Shown: piece by piece, positions 43,636 through 55,600 of the stretch
How the letters are laid out: each line of letters starts with the position of its first letter
Numbering within the stretch: the first letter of the stretch is position 1
From: Ecdyonurus torrentis
Taxonomy: Eukaryota; Arthropoda; Insecta; Ephemeroptera; Heptageniidae
Direction: 5' to 3'
Assembly (NCBI GenBank): GCA_949318235.1
Contig: OX439129.1
Span: forward strand, 21,644,566 to 21,708,565
DNA length: 64,000 bases
The notes under the pieces: generated by a model
Database searches by the model: none
The model's input: only the letters and a program-made list of their open reading frames with translations
What the model was told of the DNA's origin: nothing
Position numbers and translations under genes: made by a program

Positions 43636-46600
43636 TATAAATTTATAAATTAAACCAAATAAAATTATTTTAACTGGTTTTAAACTTTAACCTCTGGTGT
43701 GGCTATGAAACAAAATATTTACCAAAAATATTTATTAAAAAAAAATCCAAGTCCAATAAAGCTTCCCCTCATTTCCTGTTTGCTTCTTGTCAACCCACTT
43801 CAACTGTTGGTAACAATGTTTAGGATTTATTGAGCAAGTGAAGTATAAAGTTTCTTGAGTATGTGTCTCTTTAATTATGTGTATGTTAATGTTTCTCATT
43901 TAAATTATTATTCCATTTATTGATTCAGTTTTTAATTTATCATTTAAATGTGATTAAATTAGTGAGAGTGTAATTAAAATGAGTGCATCTTTCTGAAAAA
44001 TTCTGGAGTGACTATATTGACTTAAGGCAGTGGGGGACCGACTTGGACCGGAAATCGCTAAAAGAAGAACTATATTTTCCCGATAATTTTTTGTACATTA
44101 TTTAATTCCAATAAAACAAACACTATAATTTTCAAAGAAAATCAAGTAAATTTAAAAAAAAAAAAATTATATACCAAAAAAAAATTTATTGATATTTTAA
44201 ATTGTAAAAAAGTTTCTAATTTGACTAAAATTTCCCGCTCAAATTTAAATTTCAACATTTACATGTTATCTTTAAAGTGCAATAACTTCAAAATTTGATC
44301 GTGTTTTCACATGTTTGACATAACTAAATTTTTAAGTAACATTTCTTCTTTACTTTGTGTTATTATTATTATTTGCAGCCGTCCTAGTTTGAGAGATATC
44401 AATCGGTCACCTACCCCCTTAACTAGTTTTAAGGAAAAAATTTTCTTCACGTTTTTTGGCAGGCAAATCGTTAAAAAATCATTAATTTATATTTTAAAAT
44501 TTTATTTCCCAGTACAAATATTTATATAACACTTAATATAATAGGCCTATAATTATCTTTGAACTTTAAAAATAGTCTGCACATTTAACATTCAAATAAA
44601 AATGTGTGCTTTTTTTAAAATTATTATATAGGTGTTGATTTTAAAACTATAACATTTTACATGGGATGTTTTATTTTTATTACTATTATTATTGTTTTTT
44701 AATTATAGATACAGTAATTCATAAGATTGAAGTAAACAATTTGCACATGCTTCACAGGCATGTAAAGTGTACACCTGAAGCTACGAAATGTGCAGAAGCC
44801 TCATTTTGGTGTGAAGGCATTGGAGTTAATATTATACTATAGAGCACATAGCTTTATTCTTTTCTCTTTAGTAGATAGTTATTAACACGTATCAGAACGG
44901 GCTATGATACAAAATAAAATTAAATTAGAAAAGGTAAAGTATATAGAATTATTTGTGGTGTGCAGGTTGCAGTTGAGTGCCCTTGATGAGCTGAGGAATG
45001 GCGTGCTTGCTGAGGGACGCCTAGGCCCTCGCTGCATAAAGATCCTGGACCCTCTGTTACATGCCCTTGCCCAGGCCTGGGGCAAGCAAGAGGAGGAGCG
45101 AAAGCGTAAGGAGGCTGAGGAGAAAAGTATTTTCAAAGTTAAGTCTGCAGAGCAAATCGAGGAAGAAGAACTACAGAAAACGTTTCCTACTTTCCACCAT
45201 GAGTTCAATGATGTTCTGCCTGATGATAAAATGGTAAATCCTCTTAGAATAAATTTTTTTTAGCATAATTAATTACTAATGAAAACCAAATCTTTGCTCG
45301 CCAGCAACTGGACACCGATACATCTCGCCCTAGTGAGGAGACTCCTTGCGATGTGACCAAGGCAACAATTGGTGAAGAACAATTAAGTGATGTGGCAGAA
45401 CTGCACTCTGAGGTGTTCAGTAACTTCACACGAGCTGTGTGGTTGCGAGTACACCCTCACACCCTCACGCCAAGAGTAACCCCTGCTCTCAACACCAGGC
45501 TTCGTGCACTCAAAGCCATGTTACCCAACTTGCTCCCTTCACTGGATACTTCACTAGACATACAACTCATAGGTATGACAGTGATTTTTTTCTTCTTCTT
45601 TCATGTAATAATTGTAAATTTATATTAGTTTGAAAGAATAAATATATTCTAAAATATATTCTTGCAGGTTCATACCTGCTATTGTTGAGCCATAAAAATG
45701 AAGAGAATCTAAATGATTCTCACGACTTCTACCGTGACCCTCTGCCAAGTGAGAGCGCAAAATGTCGACCTCTTCTCATGTCTGTACGACAGCGTGTCTT
45801 GCAGTTGCTGCAGGACTGGCCAGAACATCCTACTCTTCTTAATGTGAGTTTTTACCTTGTGGTGTACGACACAATCTCTGTGCAAAGTCATGAAAAATTC
45901 TTTTAGTTACTGTGAGTAACTATTTTAGCATTTCTTTTATTTTGACTTTGTTTTCAATTAGCATAACAAAAAGCAAATTTACTATTGTAATTTATTTATT
46001 AAAAACAGCAACAAATAAGTAAGTAAACATATAAGTTATATAGTTCTATTCGTTGTAATGAAGAGATTGGTATACACTGCTACTACTGCTTATTATCCTG
46101 CTGGATAAGGTTGATGTACCAGGTAAAAAGTACACAAGGTGTTATAAATTGGACTGTAAATAGGCACAAAATTTTGTCCACTTAAGTCTAAGTGAAAATG
46201 ACTTTTGCCCACTTGACTTGTTTCAATTTCCAGTTGAACATACAGTATGGCAAAGGTAGTCCACTTATGCCACATTAAGTTCAGTTGAATGGCAAGTAGC
46301 ATTTGCTTGTGGGTAATCAATGTTACTACTGTTTGATGCAGCTCGAGGCGGTGTGCGACCGAATCCTTGGCTTCCCTGCTAGAAGTCCTGTGGCCAAGTT
46401 TCTGTGTGGGCTGGAATTGTTGTTGTCTCAGCTGCAGTCGTGGGAAGCCCACGCTCACGTTGGGGTCAGCATGGGCGTACTCAGCCAAGAGATGTCACGG
46501 CTCATCCTTGACTGGCGTAGACTTGAATTGCAACGTTGGAATGACGCTCTCAACACTGCACATCGTAGGTCAGTCCTAGTTGATAAGTTTATTATTGTTA

Positions 46601-49600
46601 GTCATATTTTCATTAACAAGGATCTTAAAATGTGTTTGATTGTAGCAGTTTTCGTCACATATTGTTGTTATTTTATTTACTTACTTTTAACCAGGTTTGA
46701 ACGTCGCGCACTAGGACGCTGGTGGTTCCACCTGATCTCTCTGCTATCTGATGACCTGCAACAGATGGAGATGGTAGAGTTAGTGAGCGTTGTACAGCAG
46801 TTTATGGAACAGTCTACGTTAGGAGACTTCAACACTCGGCTCTCCTTGTTGCATGCATTCCATTGCCACGTCTGTCATCTGCCTCCCTCTGTGTATCATG
46901 GTGAGTCCAGAATATTTGTAGCTTACCTAGCACTAATTAAAGTGTTGCCTTATTTTACATTTATTAGGCCTATTTATTTTGGTAATATTGCGTTTTTTTA
47001 TTTTTATTTTTTTATTATTATTATTATTATTACTATTACTATTTGTTGTATTTGTATTGGTATCTAGAGAATCTTTGTATTCCATTTATGTTCAAATTAA
47101 CTTGCTCTAATTATTCTACGTACTATTTTCTGTTATAATTATTTATTTTTATTTTTTTAACATTTATATACTAACCTTGCCCCCACCCCCCTTATACATT
47201 TCATTATCTGTGGAGTTATATCATATTATGAACGAATCCAATGTTCCAGACCAACTTCAACGAGTGTTGTGGAACGCTCATACGTACTTCTCACAGTTCA
47301 GCCACTCTGTGAACACACGTCTACGTAATCTCCGAACGCCCATTGAGAAAAAACTGCGTGAAGCAGTTAAAATTGCACGCTGGACCGACACCAACTACTG
47401 GGCACTTCGACAGACAGTGGATAAGACACATCGTACCATGCACAAACATATCAAGGAGTACCAGGTATGAAAATTCTTGCTTTGTATTTACAAACTCTGT
47501 CTAATTTGTTGTTTTATTGTAGGAGGTGCTTGGGGAGTCAGCATCTTCAGCAATGACGGTGTCATCGTCATCTTATAAACCCTCCATGTCATCTTTTGAA
47601 CCTTCACATTTCCTTTCATCCCTCAAGCCAGTGGTAAGCATGTCAAATATCAGTTTATAATGCAGGGTACTGGGTACTGCAATTTTATTGTTAGGTTTGT
47701 AGAGGGATCTTTCAAATGCTTTATCGTGAAAGTTTTAAAGACATTACTAAAATATCTGGTGAAAGCATACATTGCCAGAAATTTTCACTTGCTTAGTTAT
47801 ATCAAGCAATGTTAATTTGTTATTTTGGGGGATCATCTTTTGCTACCTATAATTTTGTCATTGAGGACTTCACATAATTTTTTTGCTATGTTGCATCAGG
47901 CCCTGACTGCTGGTGGAGAGACATCAAGTCAGGCTGTGATGTGGTTTAGGAAAGCACTGAGACTGAGCAAGGAAGTACTGCTGAGTGCTCCCTACCCTCG
48001 TCTAGTGCACGCTCTGGCTCAGCTCTCGACTGGTATCACAGATACCATCAACCTTGTGCAATCGCAGCAGGTAACACCATAGATTTTTACCATCTTAATT
48101 TATTTATATGTGCACAAATACCAGCATAGTTTGTTTTTTTTTTTTTTTTTTTTTAATGATAAATGTTTTATGTGTTTTTATATTTAAGGTGACGGCTCCT
48201 ATAAGTGATAAAAAGAAAAGAAAAAGTCAGCTGAAACACTTACTCCAATGCAAGAGAAAAGCCGTGGCTGATTTTTTCAAGTCTCTCGCCCAACTTGGTC
48301 TCTCATACCGAGCTGGCATTGCACACAACAGAGATGCTGTTCATGAGGCGTTCTTTGCAGCACCTCTCGACATTGAAGCTGCACTCGGACAAATACAACC
48401 TAGGTATGATGCATTGCAAATCTGGTTGATTAAAGTTAGGTTTTGATAGGAGCCAAAAATTTAAACGAGACATGCATGGTGTCTAATTAAACATATAATT
48501 TTTGTGATTTATTTTTTGTCACATACAAAATAATAGTAATATAATGAAACTATTTTTTAGTACTGTATATAAACAGGTTACTGTTTGTGTTTCCAGCTGT
48601 GCTGATTCTGCATTGCTGACAGCATGGCAAGGATGTGAAACATTGCTCAGTAACTCACTGGCTCGGCTGGCACAACTAAACGCTGCACTGGAGAAACCTT
48701 CATCAGATCTGGGACCTGTTGGACTAGACAAATGTCGAGGATTCTCACTACATCTCATGGTCTGTGCCTTTTGTACTCTTTATTATTTCCTAATTAACTT
48801 TATATAATATAATATAATTCTTATATTCTAATTTCCTGGGTGTAAAACTAAAATATTTGTTAACTATCGTTGGGGTGTACAGGAGGTGACTCAAAATTTA
48901 CGCAGCACCCTGGCCAACACTTGGGAACACCTGATGGCTCTACGCACACACCTGCAGCCTCTCAGAGCAGAGAACGATCATTTAGTACCCACTGAAAACT
49001 TACAAGCATTTCATGTAAGTTGACTGTAAATTTTATTGAATTCATTAAAAATTTGAGTTAAAAATATGCTATAAAAATTTAACATAATTTATGTAAAGAT
49101 AATTAATTATTATTAATTTTTTAATAACTCTCCTACACATACTTGAAAAATGAGTAAATAATTTTCAATGCAACATTCTTAATTTATCTGTTTATTGATT
49201 ATTAAAATATAAAATCTTAATTATTGTTAATTTATACAAAAAAATTATATTGAGAGAAAAGTATTTTAAAATGAATAGTTGGTACTAAAACACACTTGAT
49301 ATACAGGCTGAGGCAATGGAAGTGGTGGCATCTACTTGGACATGGCTCTCGCAGTTCTCACTGCTCCTGGCCTCCAGTCCTCATAATGCAGATATAACAG
49401 AGCACGAGTTCATGCCAGGCTTCCCCTCCCCTACCTCAAATCAAATTTCTGAGGCTACAGAAATACTCACACAACTGCAAACCAAGGTTGAAAACATTCG
49501 ATCTGGACTTCTCAGTGTCCAGCTCAAAGGTATGTTAATGTCAAATGTAGTTTTCATTTAAAAGAAATACATGTGGAGAGGAATAACCATGGTGAAATTT

Positions 49601-52600
49601 CACAACTTATTTCATATTTCCTTACCTGAGCATTTTTAATTTTGTGTGTTATACTTTTGTTTTATTAAAGTTTTATGTTTAACTTGCTAATAAATGGGAT
49701 AACATCATTCAGGTATTGAAGTTACAACATCCTCAAGTGCCAAAAAGCTGAGTGAGCTTGGAACTCGACTGGCAGAGGTGGCTCAACAAATGGCACTTCT
49801 AGCAAAGGTAGCGCCTCCATCTGCCTTAAGTGGCATGTCATGGTTGAGAGAGAGACTCTCCAATGTAGCAGTGCAGCTGCAGCAGGCATCAGAAGTATCA
49901 CAGCAAGGTGAGTGTGGTTAATAGTTTTGTCAATTTGAGCTTCCATGAAAATGTAAGCATTTTCATTCTTTATCTCACTAGCAATATAAAACTTGAGTTA
50001 ACATGGGGTATAATTAACTTAAGACTGCACAATATTGTTTCTTTAGAGCAAGGCTGCATTCTGATGAGAAATGTGTTTTCAATTGTTCTGTGTTAGCAGA
50101 TTCAAGTGACGCTGAGTTGACTGCAGCAGTAGAGAAAGTTCACCAGCAAGCTCTGCTCTCATTGCAACGTCTGTACCAACGTCATGTGTCCGCTCATGAA
50201 GAGGATCAACCTGAGAATGAGGATCAGCAGGCAGCGGAAGATGATGAAGAAGAACATGAGGTAAAGAGACTAATGTAATATTTGTTAAGAGAAATAAAAC
50301 TAGAAGATATAATGTTGATTAAGAAAATATTATTACCTTGCTCACCTCCCTTTTCCAAATTTTTCACAATTATTTATGTATTTTTCTATCAAATCGTCTT
50401 ATTTCTGAATTAATAATGTGTGGATTTGAAAGCTATTACCTGATGCTATACTATTGTATTTTGCATTGTTACATAGTTGGAGGAGCAGCACTTGCAAGAA
50501 AAGTTGGTGACTGCACTGTTAAACGACATTGAAGGTCTCAACTTGCCTCAACTCAATCTTGCACTTAAATCTATGATGTCACAACTTGCAAGAAACCCAG
50601 CGGCAGCACCGTAAGTATTACTATAAATACAGCAAAGCTTATATTAGATAAAATTTGTAAAATACCGGTACTTAAAATAATTTGATTAATAAACTTAATT
50701 AATTTTGTTAATCTATATAGTGTATGTAGTTATTAAATCAATAATTTATTTATTGATATGTATGACAACCCCTGTTATGTTGATGTATTACAGGTCAGTG
50801 CGAGCTTGTGTGCCACTCTTGGACCAGCTGGTGTTGCTTGGACATTACCTGGCAACGCAATTGAGTGCCTCTCTTCAAAGCTCTGCACGTCTCTTATCCC
50901 AACTGCTTGCGCTTGTCACAATCCTTGCACATAAGGTAACAAATTTAGGCTCACCAAATTATTATAAGAAATATGATGTAATAATTTGTTGTATCAATCA
51001 ATACATCACAATTCCAACTACTTCATCTTACCTTTGTATTATTTTTTTTTCCCCGTTAAAATGTGGATTTTAATTCTTGATGTCACTAACTTTACCAACA
51101 GGGCTTCAACATGCCAGAGGACATATCTGAGGAAGATGACTCAGGAGATGGACCTTCCAAACCCTCAGATGGTCTCGGCCTAGGAGAGGGGGAGGGAGAG
51201 AAAGATGTATCTGACAGGCTCGAGTCTGAAGACCAGCTTGAAGGAGCGCGACAAGAGGGACAGGAGAAAGAAGATCCAGCTGACAAAGACATTGAGGTAA
51301 AAGAAATGTGATTTTTAGTGGGTCTGCTGTATCAGTTTTTTGCCTTCTCTCATATTAATCAAATTCATGTACAGGAGGAGGCTGGTGTAGAAGTTAGCGA
51401 GGATTTCGAGGGTAAATTACAGGATGAAGCGCCTAAAGGCGAGGGGGAAGAGGAAGAACAAGACAAAGAGGATGATGATGAAGACACTGGTCAAGAGATG
51501 GGAGAGACAGGACAAGAAGCAGACACACTTGATAAACAGGTCAGTTTGGTTATAATTATTTATATACCTATACATACATATCATGATACTAAAAATCCCT
51601 TTTGGGGTAAGCCAACAACACAGGTGTTTTTAGCCTGACCTAGTGATATCACAACTGTGAATCACAACTAGAACTTTTACAATTAGATTGTAGGCCTATA
51701 GTTAATTTATATTTTTACTGATCAAGTTGTGAGTTAAATTGTTGATTAATTGATTCAGGTGTGGGGAAGTGACAGTGAGGAGGAAGAAGGAGAGATGGGT
51801 GAACAAGAGGGAGCTCAAGGTCAAGACAAGGACTCTGCGGTGCCTGAGGTGGGAGCTGCAGAGGAGGAAGGAGAACAAGAGAACCAAGAAAACAAGGAGT
51901 GGGATGCTCAGGAGCAGCAAGAGTTCCCTGAGGATCAGACTGACACTCAGCATGGTGAGTACCAAAAAAAAAAATAATAATATTTGTTATGTCATTGTAA
52001 TATAAAAATTATTTTAATTAATAGAAACAATGATTTGTTGCAATGGATTAATTAAAGTTTATTTCATTTCATATATTTCAGTTTATATTCATTTCTCCAA
52101 AGCAAATGCAAGATATTTGTACATCAATAGGCTCTTATCTTTTTATGCTTTTTAGATGCTTTCAATTTCCATATTTTCTCTACTGCGTTGTATACTTATT
52201 ATTGAAGCAATAATGATAAAACATAATGCACTGGCCTTCACAATGTGAGGGCTGAGAAAAACGTAGCAAATAATAATAATAATACTCAAACTGATACAAG
52301 AAAATAATTTTGTTCTGAATGTACAAGCTCTAATGTGATGTACAGGTAAAGGCAAAGCACCTGAGGAGCCAGAACCTCTTGATTTGCCAGATGACCTACA
52401 ATTAGATGGTGAGGAGGAGGGAGGTGCAGGGGAAGAAGAAGAGGAGAACCCCTTTGATATCCCTGAACTTAGTGGTGAGTATTTTACTGGCTTCTAATTT
52501 TTAAATTATACTTGAAAAAATTGCATACAGAGATGATTTATTATAACGAATTGTGTATAGAAATCAAAGAGCTAGCGCCTGAACCTGAGCCTGAGGGAGC

Positions 52601-55600
52601 TAAAGAGGAGCTACCTGGTGAGAACTCAGGTTCTGAAGATGAAGGAGAAGAAGAGGGAAAGGAAGGCAAACAAATAGAAGGGGAAGAAGAACAAGGAGCT
52701 GAGGGAGAAGAGCAAAATCAAGGAGCTGCTCAGGAGCAAGGAGGAGAGGAGCAAGAGCAACCTGAAGAGCAGGTAATTGAGCAATTTATGTTATGAATGA
52801 CTTTCTTAATTTTCGATTGCTTCTTAAATAATGAAACAAAAATGCAGTACAATTATTTTACTAATGTGTACCTGATGTGCAGGAGGGAGAGGATGACAAG
52901 GAGGGAGTGCGCGAAGAGGCAGGAGAAGCAAACGCTGAGCCAGCTCCAGCTCAAGGATCTGCTGACTCTACTGCACAGACAGAAAGCACTGCACCACAGG
53001 TAGGTCTTTGATCTCTATTGCAACAAATAAATATCAAAACTGAGATTGTGTTGTTTTCACAGGAGAGCCAGACTGGGGGTGAAGCTGGGGAAGACAAAGG
53101 TCAAGAGGGGTCAGCACAGATGGAGGAAGGTCACGCCTCAGCCGCACAAACACAAAGCAAGGTGGCTGCACCTGCAAGTCAGACGCAAGCAGGCAAAAGA
53201 GACACGAGGGAAAGGAGAAAACCTGGCCAAACAGATGACGCTCATACACTTGGTAATAATTATCATAATAATATTATACAATATGCATTGGATGTAATAA
53301 TAATTACTAGTGTAGTAAAATGCACATTTCTCTAACAGTAAGTTTATTATTTTCCAGGAGACATGAAGGAACCCGTACAGAAGCGTCTCAGATTGGCTGA
53401 AGGTGTGTCCGAGGAAAGGGAGGACGAGGAAGAAGAGGGAGGACAACAAGATAAGGTACGATGTGATATAAAAATTAATTTAAAAAATCTAAGCTGGAGT
53501 GAAACAATGAAAAGTAACTGGACAGATAGGGTGATGTAAAATTATCATATAGGCTTTAAATTGTTTTTTTTTTTTTTTTTTATTAAATGAATGTCTATCA
53601 CTGAAATAAGATATGCTCTTTTTATTTAAAAAAAATTTTAAATTTAAAAAAAGTTAATATGTATTTAAATAAATAAATAAAATTAAGTACATAATTACGG
53701 AGCAAATCTTTTAATTTTCTTCAAATAGTTAATCACTTTCCTACTCTTTTCATTTCAGACGGAGGGTGAGCTGCATCAACATGTGAAAGAGGCGCAGCAA
53801 CATTCCACACAAACCATGGATGCTGCTACACAAGTGAGTCATCAACTTTTTAAAATAATTTATTTTCATTGAGAATTAAAGTCATTTTTGGTAATATTGT
53901 ATGTGTAAACCAAGGCTTAAAGTAGAAAAGTTCTTTTACTGGAGCTATCAATGCTAAAAAAAAAAAAAAAAAAAAAAAGCTCCGGAGCTCCCATAAGCGC
54001 AATGTTAAATTTTTAACTTTTTACCTAAGCTCAGCTCTGGTTAGCACTGGCTTACTTTAAGTCCTGCTGGTGTAAACCTTAAAATGTATTTATGGTTTCA
54101 GGAGCAAGCCATGCAACAGCAGCCAACTGTAGCTCAAGATGAGGGAGAGCAGGTAACAGAAGAGGAAAATATGGACATTGTGGAAGAAGGTAAGGAAATT
54201 TTATTTTGTAGTTGTTTTATTGGTGTATTTTAATAATAATATAAAATAAAAGCGATAGTTGAAAAGCTAGTTTATTTTTATATAAATGATGTATATTGCT
54301 GTTCATCTTTAATTTTTTGTTAGCCTACTTATTTAATAATATATAGATTTAAAAAAATAAAATAGGCAGAGAGATTAGAGAGTGTTGAATTGAAAATAAA
54401 TAAAACAAACAAAACAAATATTCTCTAATTATAGTAAATTGGAATAGTCTTCATTACAACATTTGATCCCAAATTAGAGAATCTTGGCATTTTATGAATT
54501 ATCAATTCAACGTGCTCTAATCTCTACCTACTATTCTCTATTATTAAATTTATTTTGTATTCTTTTCTGAACCTATTATATCAACAGGAATATTTTTCCC
54601 TCGTTTATATTTTATTTAATAATATGGTATTATTATTTATTGTGTATTATATTTATTTTGTACCACCTAATGCAATGTCTTGGCTTTTTTCCCCCCTTTT
54701 CTAGAAGAACCCGAGACAGCGTCAACAAAGAAGGAAGTCCGTGCAGAAAAGATAGGTGCTCCTGCACATGAAGGTCAAGGCGAGGGAGACGAGGGTCAGA
54801 CAGAGGAGAAGGTTACAGTGGAAGGAGACACAGTATCCACTGCAAATGTACCGCGTGGTGGTGCAAGTACGTACCACACTCAGGGCATAGCCACCCTGAC
54901 AGAACAAGAGGAGTTGAGTGCACAACAAGTGGCAGAGCTAAGGCTGCAGCTTGAGCAGCAGTTAGCTTCATGGACTCAGGTATGCTTTTATAACTATAAA
55001 TAACTATGTGTATCACAAATACTAAATTGATAATTAAATGAACAAAATTTGAAAATAAGTAGAACATATTTGTTATGAATTTTCATAACAATAAAAATAT
55101 ATGATATATATTTTCTAAAATTCCTTATTTCACAGCCTCCTGCTGGTCCAGAAGCAAGCCAAGCGTGGTCTCAATTCAGCGCTGCGACCTCAGGACTGGC
55201 TCGTGAGTTGTGTGAGCAGCTGCGTCTAGTTCTAGAACCAACACAAGCCGCGCGACTGAGGGGAGACTATCGCACTGGACGCAGGATTAACATGCGCAAG
55301 GTACGTTGTTGTTTTACCATTTACATTATTCATTGATATGAGTGGTGCCTGCATTGCCTGTGGTGCCTGCATTTATATTGACTTGGGAACAATTAATTTC
55401 TTGTGCACAAAGTTTTAATCTCACTATCACAATCTCTGATTCCCTAATTTTTCCAAAAGAAAAAAAGAATCATCAATTTTTTACAAGATTGCATATAATT
55501 TATTCCTGTTTGATATTTTAAAATATGGCTCATAATCATAAGTCTTACATTTTCTCAGTTTCCTATATGATGTGGTTTTTATTGCCCACAGGTGATTCCT

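Larger units (their letters stand above)
37991..50935 (+). other. MDN1: MDN1 segment 2: linker region, 30 exons
   Basis: Exons: 37991-38235, 38352-38485, 38559-38771, 38958-39109, 39302-39590, 39671-39838, 39929-40080, 40256-40518, 40601-40768, 40890-41059, 41210-41525, 41814-42023, 42244-42474, 42694-42902, 44966-45233, 45305-45572, 45668-45843, 46342-46568, 46695-46900, 47250-47464, 47523-47633, 47900-48070, 48189-48403, 48597-48759, 48883-49014, 49307-49529, 49713-49907, 50097-50260, 50477-50610, 50794-50935. They encode about residues 243-2219, the helical linker, with conserved landmarks LLQDWPEHP, LEQHGMRL-type helices, KTHRTMHKHIKEYQ, GLSYRAGIAHNRDA and KCRGFSLHLM-like segments. The exon at 50,097 has a TTAGCAG tandem acceptor, so use of 50,100 would drop one residue without a frame change. 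The donor after 48,759 (GTCTGT) is weak. Confidence 0.93.
51102..54979 (+). other. MDN1: MDN1 segment 3: Asp/Glu-rich region, 11 exons
   Basis: Exons: 51102-51296, 51375-51539, 51759-51954, 52346-52474, 52561-52772, 52883-52999, 53063-53252, 53358-53455, 53759-53833, 54102-54189, 54705-54979; about residues 2220-2799. The stretch begins GFNMPEDISEEDDSGDG and has the family hallmarks GEGEGEKDVSDRLESEDQLE, EEAGVEVSEDFEGKL and EPLDLPDDLQLDG. Acidic runs alternate with Gln/Pro-rich ones. At the exon junction near 53,252/53,358 the acidic region is broken by the conserved basic element RRKPGQTDDAHTLGD followed by VQKRLRLAE, which probably serves in nuclear import. In yeast Rea1 the matching region is the flexible tether that lets MIDAS reach the AAA ring. 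Confidence 0.95.

Noticed and set aside
51092..51965. Ser-rich and Leu-rich minus-strand ORFs in the 51-53 kb region
   Set aside because: They are antisense shadows of the acidic MDN1 exons.
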